The notes under the pieces were generated by a model. It was not told the DNA's origin and did not search any database. It saw only the letters and a program-made list of their open reading frames with translations. Below are positions 8,372 to 15,036 of a stretch of 47,978 nucleotides of DNA, piece by piece; position 1 is the first letter of the stretch; each line of letters starts with the position of its first letter. Source of the DNA: Sulfurimonas sp. (lineage in GTDB: Bacteria > Campylobacterota > Campylobacteria > Campylobacterales > Sulfurimonadaceae); NCBI RefSeq assembly GCF_026991475.1, contig NZ_JALXBK010000082.1, positions 1-47,978 of the forward strand, in the 5' to 3' direction. The translations under genes were made by a program, and so were the position numbers.

Positions 8372-8686
8372 ATGGCTGGAATTAAAGCAAAAGCAAAATT
8401 AAAAAATGGTGTTGTATCTGTTAAAGCATTGATTAAAAACCCATCAATGACATACAATATGGCTGAGAAAAAAACAGGAAGTAGAGATAATGCAGACTTC
8501 ATTACTCACTTCACTGCAACTCTTAATGGAGAAACTGTAGCTGACTTTTCAACTTCTCAGTTTTTATCTAAAAACCCTATCTTTAAATTTGAATTTAAAG
8601 GAATCGGTGCAAAAAAAGATAAAATTAAACTTGTTGCAATGAATAATCATGGTAAAACTTACAAAGGTAAAGCTAAAATAAAATAA
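8372..8686 (+). CDS. soxZ: Sulfur compound chelating protein SoxZ
   Basis: SoxZ pairs with SoxY and presents the SoxY arm to SoxXA, SoxB and SoxCD. The 104-residue protein has the family length and the immunoglobulin-like pattern, with KNPSMTYNMAEKKTG matching the conserved region that follows the HPM-TG part of SoxZ. As in other SoxZ proteins there is no signal peptide, consistent with export piggy-backed on the twin-arginine signal of SoxY. SD AAGGA lies 9 bases upstream. It is the last gene of the cluster; a hairpin terminator follows. Confidence 0.92.
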   Translation: MAGIKAKAKLKNGVVSVKALIKNPSMTYNMAEKKTGSRDNADFITHFTATLNGETVADFSTSQFLSKNPIFKFEFKGIGAKKDKIKLVAMNNHGKTYKGKAKIK

Positions 8687-8702
8687 TTTTAGTTTCTTCC
8701 AT

Positions 8703-8735
8703 ATAGGGGCTTTTCGCTCCTATCATCTTCTCTTT
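8703..8735 (+). terminator. Rho-independent terminator after soxZ
   Basis: ATAGGGGC and GCTCCTAT pair (8 bp, one G-U) around a TTTTC loop at 8703-8723, followed by a T/C-rich tract. It ends the soxCDYZ transcript before the MOSC gene. Confidence 0.65.
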
Positions 8736-8799
8736 CTATTCTCTTCATTTTATATATTCTTTTTTGCTATAATGTTAAAAATTTCTATAAAGAGCTCCA

Positions 8800-9252
8800 A
8801 TGCATAACACTTCAGAGGGAAAAGTTTTAAACTTATATATTACAAAAGATGACACAACAAAAACAAAAGTTTCTCTTCAAACTGCAGAAATAGACAGCAA
8901 TGGTATTGTGGGTGATAAATTTTATGCAAAAGATCCAGAGCGTTCAATTCTCATTACCTCACAAGATAGCTATACTTTAGCAAAACAAAACAGTATAAAT
9001 ATAGATACCGGCATACTTGGAGAAAATATTTTAATAGATATAAATCCATACTCATTAGTCGCGGGAGACAGACTACAAATTGGTACTGCTCTTTTAGAAA
9101 TTACTCAAAACTGTACTTTATGTAAGGGTTTAACTACTATAAATTCAAAATTACCAAAACTACTCAAAAATGATAGAGGTATTTTTGCCAAAGTTATCAA
9201 AGATAAAGCTGTAATTCATACTGGAGACAGCGTTAAAATTTTAAAAAACTAA
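8800..9252 (+). CDS. MOSC domain protein
   Basis: A 150-residue protein covering little more than a MOSC domain, the beta-rich module found at the C-terminus of molybdenum cofactor sulfurases and in YiiM-type proteins. Typical segments are DSNGIVGDKFY near the start, LGENILIDI in the middle, AGDRLQIGTALLEIT, and CTLCKGL with the conserved cysteine followed by RGIFAKV. Such proteins bind the molybdenum cofactor or carry sulfur to it, fitting the nearby mobA, moaC and soxC. It has its own transcript, as a terminator precedes it. No clear SD is seen (AAAGAG about 10 bases upstream). Confidence 0.8.
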   Translation: MHNTSEGKVLNLYITKDDTTKTKVSLQTAEIDSNGIVGDKFYAKDPERSILITSQDSYTLAKQNSINIDTGILGENILIDINPYSLVAGDRLQIGTALLEITQNCTLCKGLTTINSKLPKLLKNDRGIFAKVIKDKAVIHTGDSVKILKN

Positions 9253-9270
9253 CCTAAAAGAGTTTTTTAA
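9241..9270. terminator. Bidirectional hairpin terminator between convergent genes
   Basis: TTAAAAAACT (9241-9250) and AGTTTTTTAA (9261-9270) form a perfect 10-bp inverted repeat with a 10-base loop between the converging MOSC and DUF4395 genes. Each arm supplies a T tract for one strand. The left arm overlaps the MOSC stop codon. The stem is AT-rich. Confidence 0.55.
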
Positions 9271-9279
9271 CAAGATAAT

Positions 9280-10020
9280 TTAAAAATTATCATCAGAAAA
9301 TTCTTTATCTATCTCTTGTTGATACTTTATATCTTCCTCTTTTTTTAACTGCTGTTTGCTTAAGACCGCTTCATGTAAAAATTGACCAAAAAATGTTTTT
9401 GATTCTGTCTTAGCAAGAAATAGATATATACCTGTTAGAAGCCCAATAAAGGTCACAGTTGCAATAAATGCCTGCATAAAATTAAAAGTTTGAATAGGCT
9501 CTTTTATTTTCATTTTACACACACCCCCTGGACAATGTGTAGGATCATCTTTCATAATTGCTTTATAAATCATACAACCCACACAAACACTAAACGCTGT
9601 CTCTAAAAACATCAAAGTTAAACAGAGTACACAAATTAACACCTTATAAAAGGTAATATCCCAGTGTATAACAAACCACCAAACCATAGGGAAAGAGATT
9701 AACCAACCAAGTGTCCAAGCAAATCGTTTTTGTAAACCACCTACATACTCTGGTGTCTGGTTACGCACTACAAACTTACCAAGAAGCATAGAAGGCGAGT
9801 ATTTTGGACTAATAACTCTTGCTAAAAAATCAAACCATAAAAATGCCAAATAGACTCGTGCCACGATAATATGACCAAAACCAATACCCACAAATATTAC
9901 AATCATTCCTAGCATAAAGAGTATTCCAGCAGCAGCTCTTGCCTCTCTTTCATTTATTACCGTAACATCATACCCTGGAACATGTTCACCATATTCCCAC
10001 AAAAAAGTTTTAAGATTCAA
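9280..10020 (-). CDS. DUF4395 family integral membrane protein
   Basis: A 246-residue inner-membrane protein with about five hydrophobic helices (residues 30-50, 55-70, 108-124, 129-150 and 185-205). VINEREARAAAG at 21-32 is the family's conserved VNE-xxR-AA segment and FDFLARVISPKYSP follows the second helix. CVGCMIYKAIMK and CPGGVC provide four cysteines that might bind metal or form disulfides. The C-terminal 35 residues are charged and probably cytoplasmic. DUF4395 proteins have no established activity. It stands alone with a short upstream gap before aroC. Confidence 0.75.
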   Translation of the reverse strand: MNLKTFLWEYGEHVPGYDVTVINEREARAAAGILFMLGMIVIFVGIGFGHIIVARVYLAFLWFDFLARVISPKYSPSMLLGKFVVRNQTPEYVGGLQKRFAWTLGWLISFPMVWWFVIHWDITFYKVLICVLCLTLMFLETAFSVCVGCMIYKAIMKDDPTHCPGGVCKMKIKEPIQTFNFMQAFIATVTFIGLLTGIYLFLAKTESKTFFGQFLHEAVLSKQQLKKEEDIKYQQEIDKEFSDDNF

Positions 10021-10096
10021 AGATACTCTCCATAAGTTATAATAATAATTGTATCAAAAATAGGTAATCACTTAGCTAATATGAGTTTTATTTACA

Positions 10097-11170
10097 TTAG
10101 CTATAGTAGCGTACTACTCCATCCATTTTAGAACCCATATTTAAAAGAAGCATATCGGCAATTACTAATGCAGCCATTGACTCACATACAACACTACCTC
10201 GAATAGCTACACAAGGATCATGTCTACCTTTAAGAGCAAAATCTACCTCTTCATTTTCAGTTGTAATTGTATGTTGCTCTTTAAATATAGAGGGGGTTGG
10301 TTTAAAATATACATTAAGTACAATCTCTTCACCATTGCTTATACCACCTAAAATACCACCAGCATGATTTGACTCAAACCCCTCTACGCGAATAGCATCA
10401 TTGTTTTGAGAACCATACTCGCGCGCACTAAGCACACCATCTCCAATCTCAACAGCCTTGACTGCGTTTAAGCCCATCATAGCATCTGCTAAAACACCAT
10501 CAAGCTTATAATAAAGTGGCTGTCCTAATCCAATTGGAGCGCCTTTTACAACAATACGAGCAACACCACCGACAGAATCATGTGCATTCTTCGCATTTAA
10601 AATAGCCTCTTTTTGTGCCTCTTCTTTATTCTTATCGAGTGCATAAATAATACTGCTCTTTGCACTCTCATAGTCAAAAACTTCGCTTTTAATGCCAGCA
10701 ACTTCACTAATACCACTCACGACACTAATGTCCAACTTTTGAAGCATTAACTTCGCAATTGCACCTGCTGCTACACGAGCAGCAGTCTCTCTTGCGGAGC
10801 TTCTTCCACCACCGCGATAATCACGGATGCCATATTTGTGAAAATAGGTAAAATCAGCATGTCCTGGACGAAATACATCTTTAATATTTGTATAATCTTT
10901 TGATTTTTGATTTGTGTTATAAATAACCATGGCTATTGGCGTACCGGTACTTTTTCCCTCAAATACACCACTCAAAATTTCTACTTTATCAGCCTCTTTT
11001 CTTGCTGTTTCAAACTCACTCTTACCTGGTTTTCTGCGATCAAGTTCACTTTGAATATAATCTTCATCAATTTCTAAACCTGCAGGAACTCCATCAAGCA
11101 AGCAGCCCAAAGCTTTCCCATGAGACTCCCCAAATGTTGAAAATCGTAACTTCATTCCAAAACTATTCAC
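10097..11170 (-). CDS. aroC: Chorismate synthase
   Basis: AroC makes chorismate from 5-enolpyruvylshikimate 3-phosphate, the last step of the shikimate pathway, using reduced FMN. The 357-residue protein has the three family signatures: GESHGKALG near residue 15, RGGGRSSARETAARVAAGA around 120-140, and RHDPCVAIRG near 317. The start is GTG at 11170, overlapping the rnc stop (TAGTG). The resulting N-terminus MNSFGMKLRFSTFGESHG fits the family better than the internal ATG five codons later. It lies in the block rnhA-rnc-aroC that is also found in Helicobacter. It contains one AAACGCAG element. Confidence 0.95.
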   Translation of the reverse strand: MNSFGMKLRFSTFGESHGKALGCLLDGVPAGLEIDEDYIQSELDRRKPGKSEFETARKEADKVEILSGVFEGKSTGTPIAMVIYNTNQKSKDYTNIKDVFRPGHADFTYFHKYGIRDYRGGGRSSARETAARVAAGAIAKLMLQKLDISVVSGISEVAGIKSEVFDYESAKSSIIYALDKNKEEAQKEAILNAKNAHDSVGGVARIVVKGAPIGLGQPLYYKLDGVLADAMMGLNAVKAVEIGDGVLSAREYGSQNNDAIRVEGFESNHAGGILGGISNGEEIVLNVYFKPTPSIFKEQHTITTENEEVDFALKGRHDPCVAIRGSVVCESMAALVIADMLLLNMGSKMDGVVRYYS

Positions 11171-11850
11171 TATTTTTCCTTCTTCAACATTAAAACAGCA
11201 ATCTGCGCGGCCTCTTGCTGTGCAATCTTTTTACTTTTTCCATTTGCTCTAGCGTACTCTTTGCCCTCAATAAAAACACCAACTTCAAACTCTTTTTTAT
11301 GGTCAGGTCCTCTTGAAGCAAGTACCTTGTACTCAGGAGTAATGCCAAATCGTGCCTGAGTAAGTTCTTGCAGTGTCGTTTTAAAATCACGGAACAGAGA
11401 ATCAAGTGAAATCTCTTTGTAGTTTTCTTCAATCAATCCAATTGCTATCTCGTGTACTTTTTGCAATCCAGCTTCCAGATAAACTGCACCCATTATTGCC
11501 TCAAAAGCATTAGATAAGAGTGATGATTTTTCTCTGCCGCCATTATTATCTTCTGCGTTTGAGAGTAGTATATAATCTCCTAAACGCAACGCTCTAGCCA
11601 ATTTATCAAACCCTGTTTCATTGACTAAAGAAGCTCGTATTTTTGAAAGATTTCCCTCATCAGAATTTTTAAACTTCTTAAAAAGGTACTCACCCACAAC
11701 TAAATCAAGTACCGCATCGCCTAAAAATTCTAAGCGCTCATTATCGTAGGGCTGTTTATAACTTTTATGTGTCAGCGCTTCGATAATGAGCTTTTTATCT
11801 TCAAACTCATACCCTAAATCTTTTTCTAATGTTTCTACATTTTTATGCAT
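11170..11850 (-). CDS. rnc: Ribonuclease III
   Basis: RNase III cleaves double-stranded RNA, chiefly in rRNA maturation. The 226-residue protein has the catalytic signature ERLEFLGDA (39-47) with the metal-binding Glu and Asp, a second acidic pair in NAFEAIMGAVYLEAG, and a C-terminal double-stranded RNA binding domain from about 155 with the KKIAQQEAA end motif. The start ATG lies 19 bases after the rnhA-side gap. Its stop overlaps the aroC start, so the two are co-translated. Confidence 0.95.
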   Translation of the reverse strand: MHKNVETLEKDLGYEFEDKKLIIEALTHKSYKQPYDNERLEFLGDAVLDLVVGEYLFKKFKNSDEGNLSKIRASLVNETGFDKLARALRLGDYILLSNAEDNNGGREKSSLLSNAFEAIMGAVYLEAGLQKVHEIAIGLIEENYKEISLDSLFRDFKTTLQELTQARFGITPEYKVLASRGPDHKKEFEVGVFIEGKEYARANGKSKKIAQQEAAQIAVLMLKKEK

Positions 11851-11869
11851 AATACCCTCATTTTTTTTC

Positions 11870-12298
11870 TTACAGTAAATCTTTTGCCTTTTGAGCTGCC
11901 TCTTTGGCTAAAATATCACACCGTTCATTCTCAACATGACCATCATGCCCTCGCACCCAAATAGCATGAATTTTATGCCCACGAGCAACTTCTATATATT
12001 CCCGCCAAAGATCCGGATTTTTTACTTTTTTAAAATCCCTTTTAATCCAATTCACGAGCCACTCATTAATGCCCTTCACCACATACGAAGAGTCTGAAAT
12101 AATATCAACTTCACAAGGCTCTTTTAAAGCCTTAAGCCCTTCAATGGCACCTTTTAGCTCCATTCTATTGTTAGTAGTGTGCAACTCAAATCCAGAGAGT
12201 TCCCTCTCTTTATCACCAAATCTAAGTATAACACCATACCCACCAGGACCAGGGTTGCCTAAAGCACTTCCATCACTGAAAAGAGTTATTTTCTTCAC
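11870..12298 (-). CDS. rnhA: Ribonuclease HI
   Basis: RNase HI cuts the RNA strand of RNA-DNA hybrids (R-loops, Okazaki primers). From the GTG at 12298 the protein has 142 residues. That start is chosen because AAGGA stands 5 bases before it and the family begins close to this point; the open frame extends to a TTG at 12313. Catalytic acidic residues are visible in LFSDGSALGNPGPGG, MELKGAIEGL, ISDSSYVVKGI and ENERCDILAKEA. The start lies inside the upstream TPR gene (26-base overlap). Confidence 0.93.
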   Translation of the reverse strand: MKKITLFSDGSALGNPGPGGYGVILRFGDKERELSGFELHTTNNRMELKGAIEGLKALKEPCEVDIISDSSYVVKGINEWLVNWIKRDFKKVKNPDLWREYIEVARGHKIHAIWVRGHDGHVENERCDILAKEAAQKAKDLL

Positions 12299-13319
12299 TA
12301 AATTCCTTAACAAAATCTTTACTTAATGTATACTCAACCATAGCACTATCAATGGCATGGCATGTAGTACAACGGTTAAATGCAAAAGGGTAACTCCCTT
12401 TACATTTCTTACACACATACTCAAAACTTAACGTCGCATTTGCACGTCCCTCTAAGCCTATCAGAACATCTAATTCAAATATAGAACTTCCATCTGAGAG
12501 ATTTACATCTCCTCTTGCACTATAGAGTTCTTTTAAGTATCTACTCTTTGCAATTATATCTAAATTCAAATCTTTTGAGTCCATTCTCCAGAGTACTTCG
12601 GTAAGAAGCTCAGCATCATCAAGATTAAAATTTTCCCATGCCAAGGAGGGGTTTACACGAAAAAGGTACTCAAAAGTCATAAAGGCTAATTTTCCTGATT
12701 TTTGATAAAGATTTAGTAGTTGTTGCGCTTTTTCATCTTCACCAATAGTATTATCATTTAAAAGTGCTAATGCACTCAAGTATGCCTTATCAAGCAGTAT
12801 ATCTTCATTAAGCTCATCAAGAGGTTCTAAAACATCAATAGCAGCCTTATAATCCCTCATATACTCATAAACAAGTAAAAGATAGTGCAGTGCTTGAGGC
12901 GTCCTTGGATTATACTTTAGTATCTCTAAAAACATTTGATGAGAGCGCTCTAAAAAACCTGCCTTAAAATAAGTTTTTCCAAGTAAGAACATAGTTTCAT
13001 AAAGATCTTCTTTTGATGTCACAGCAAGAATTTCATTATATATCTCTATACTTTTTTCATAATCACCATTTTTAGAGTAAGATGCTGCAAGTAACATCCA
13101 CGATTTACGAGAGAGTTCCCCGCTTGAAATAAGAATTTTAAGTTCATTTTTTGTAGGTAACGTACGGAATTGCTGTAAAAATTTATCGAGATGGCTATTA
13201 TCTTCCTTTCGTCTATATCTGCTCCACCAATATGAAAAAAATGTAATTACAAAGATAATAGTAAAAAAAATGATGATTGAAAAAAGAGGGTCTCTAAACC
13301 CAATGTAGAACATATCCAT
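12273..13319 (-). CDS. Membrane-anchored TPR protein with C-terminal zinc ribbon (LapB/YciM-like)
   Basis: A 348-residue protein with one N-terminal membrane helix (about residues 12-33, then an RYRRKED stop-transfer). Helical TPR repeats cover about 55-200 (SYSKNGDYEKSIEIYNEIL, LLGKTYFKAGFLERSHQMF, LLLVYEYMRDYKAAIDVLE). A C-terminal rubredoxin-like zinc ribbon has four cysteines (CKKCKGSYPF and CTTCHAI). This is the architecture of LapB/YciM, which controls LpxC turnover in E. coli. The gene sits next to rnhA as a similar hypothetical gene does in Helicobacter pylori. Role inferred from architecture only. The ATG overlaps the preceding TAA. Confidence 0.75.
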   Translation of the reverse strand: MDMFYIGFRDPLFSIIIFFTIIFVITFFSYWWSRYRRKEDNSHLDKFLQQFRTLPTKNELKILISSGELSRKSWMLLAASYSKNGDYEKSIEIYNEILAVTSKEDLYETMFLLGKTYFKAGFLERSHQMFLEILKYNPRTPQALHYLLLVYEYMRDYKAAIDVLEPLDELNEDILLDKAYLSALALLNDNTIGEDEKAQQLLNLYQKSGKLAFMTFEYLFRVNPSLAWENFNLDDAELLTEVLWRMDSKDLNLDIIAKSRYLKELYSARGDVNLSDGSSIFELDVLIGLEGRANATLSFEYVCKKCKGSYPFAFNRCTTCHAIDSAMVEYTLSKDFVKEFSEENNSFQ

Positions 13320-13786
13320 TAGTCATACACCACAATAGCATAATCATTTTTTAGATTATAAAAAGTTGCCTCGGGAGTAAGTTCCAAATCCTTAAGTTTT
13401 GCTAACTGCACAAGAGAATTTTTTGAGACTTTAATTCCATTTTCTCTAAAAAATTTGCGTATATTAACAAATTTAATATCTTCAACAAACTTGTATTCAA
13501 ACTCCCTGTGCAAGGACATTTTACCACATGAGAACAGATGTTCATTAACATGTAATTGATCTGAAGCGTACTTTATGGGGAGGTGTCCCGAAAGATCAGT
13601 TAAAACCTCTTCAATATGCTCATGTTTTTGAGGAAGAGTATTTTTTTCTATAAACAAATATTTATTATTGAGTTTAAGCGTAGGGGTATTTTTCCAATAT
13701 TTATATGCTGGATTAGAGATACCCAGCTTCACATATACTTCACGCCACAACCAAAATGAGTTCAGTGTGTTTGGAAGATATGACAT
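13319..13786 (-). CDS. Hypothetical protein
   Basis: A 155-residue protein without recognised family, signal peptide or membrane helix. It is rich in Lys, Asn, Tyr and Phe, with one cysteine (LFSCGKM). Its stop overlaps the ATG of the TPR gene (TAATG), so it is the first gene of the transcript running through rnhA, rnc and aroC. A perfect 14-bp palindrome lies about 30 bases upstream. I cannot assign a function. Confidence 0.65.
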   Translation of the reverse strand: MSYLPNTLNSFWLWREVYVKLGISNPAYKYWKNTPTLKLNNKYLFIEKNTLPQKHEHIEEVLTDLSGHLPIKYASDQLHVNEHLFSCGKMSLHREFEYKFVEDIKFVNIRKFFRENGIKVSKNSLVQLAKLKDLELTPEATFYNLKNDYAIVVYD

Positions 13787-13813
13787 AAAAACTCCTAAAA
13801 AACTATATTAAAT

Positions 13814-13827
13814 AGATTATATAATCT
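13814..13827. promoter_or_regulatory. Perfect 14-bp palindrome AGATTATATAATCT
   Basis: The palindrome lies 28 bases upstream of the start at 13786, between the YeiH gene and the hypothetical gene, and contains a TATAAT that could be the -10 box on the minus strand (or plus strand). It could be promoter and operator in one. Flanking AAAACTAT and ATAGTTTT form a wider imperfect inverted repeat. Confidence 0.4.
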
Positions 13828-13864
13828 TTTGCTAAATAGTTTTATTAAGAGTTCAAAAAATCTA

Positions 13865-14983
13865 TTAAAGAATTGCAGTAACTGCTTTTGTCACAACAAA
13901 ACCACCAAGAACTAGCCAAATAAACATTGAACCTGCTGTATAAATAGGTGCAAGTCCAAGTCCTTTAAATTTTGCGAAAATCGTTCCCATACCGAGAGCT
14001 GTCATTGCCATTGTTAAAAGGAAAGTATCTATTTGGTTAATTGTTCCAACAATTGCGTGTGGAACCAAGTCAAGTGAGTTAAATCCTGCCATACCAATAA
14101 AATAAACTGCAAACCAAGGAATAACAAGTTGCAATTTATCGCCTGCTTTACCAGACTTTTTCGCTTGCATAGAGAGATAAATTCCTAACAAAATTAGCAT
14201 TGGAGCAATCATAATAACACGCGTCATTTTAACAATAACCGCAGAGTTTGCCATCTGTGTGTGGAGTGCTTCTGGAGACATTGTTACGCCACCTACAGTT
14301 ATGATGTCGTGAATAGCTTTTGTTGGAATAGACGCAGGAACGGCTACAACCTGTGCAACTTCATGAATTGTACCACCAGTATAAATGCCAAACTGCTCAG
14401 GTGTCATATGTAAGAACCCTTGTGCTGGTTCAATAATAGATGCATATAAAACAGGATACAAGAACATTGAAATTGTTCCAAAAAGAACAACCATAGAGAC
14501 TGCAACCGCAGTCTTATACCCTTCTGCTTTTAGTACAGGTTCTGTTGCCAAAACTGCTGCAGCACCACATACCGCACCACCAGCAGCTGTAAGCATAGAA
14601 GTTTCTCTATCCATTTTAAATGCTTTTATCCCAAGATATGTTCCGAGTAAAAAAGTTGTTGAGAGCATAATAAGTGAAACTGTAAATCCACTCAAACCTA
14701 CATCCATAATTTGTTGAAAAGTTATACGAAAACCATAGAAAACAATTGCAAAACGCAATATTTTCTTTCCTGAAAATGTTATACCTGTCCCCCATGCACT
14801 TGGAATATGATTATGCAGAGTATTTGCATAAAATATACCAAGAACAATACCAATTACAAGTGGAGAAATCCCGAGTGATTTGAAAAATGCGATTTGCGCA
14901 ATAGCAGTTGCTGCTGCTGCAAAAATTGCAACAAAAATGATACCAGAAATAGTACCTTGCCTATTTTCTTTTGAAAATGCCAT
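13865..14983 (-). CDS. YeiH-family putative sulfate exporter
   Basis: A 372-residue integral membrane protein of the UPF0324/YeiH family, with about ten hydrophobic helices. Typical segments are SPLVIGIVLGIFYANT, GITFSGKKILRFAIVFYGFRIT, AAGGAVCGAAAVLA and GGTIHEVAQVVA. The family is annotated as putative sulfate or sulfonate-linked exporters on thin evidence. In a sulfur oxidiser a sulfate exporter would be sensible, but SoxCD products form in the periplasm, so the link is only suggestive. A short T-rich gap separates it from the DUF748 gene upstream. Confidence 0.8.
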   Translation of the reverse strand: MAFSKENRQGTISGIIFVAIFAAAATAIAQIAFFKSLGISPLVIGIVLGIFYANTLHNHIPSAWGTGITFSGKKILRFAIVFYGFRITFQQIMDVGLSGFTVSLIMLSTTFLLGTYLGIKAFKMDRETSMLTAAGGAVCGAAAVLATEPVLKAEGYKTAVAVSMVVLFGTISMFLYPVLYASIIEPAQGFLHMTPEQFGIYTGGTIHEVAQVVAVPASIPTKAIHDIITVGGVTMSPEALHTQMANSAVIVKMTRVIMIAPMLILLGIYLSMQAKKSGKAGDKLQLVIPWFAVYFIGMAGFNSLDLVPHAIVGTINQIDTFLLTMAMTALGMGTIFAKFKGLGLAPIYTAGSMFIWLVLGGFVVTKAVTAIL

Positions 14984-15036
14984 AGATTACCTTTTATTGA
15001 AATAAGAAAGAATTATAGCAAATTTTTATGATACTT

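Noticed and set aside
14385-14717. Open frame opposite the YeiH-type gene
   Set aside because: Antisense of a membrane protein; no SD and no family resemblance.
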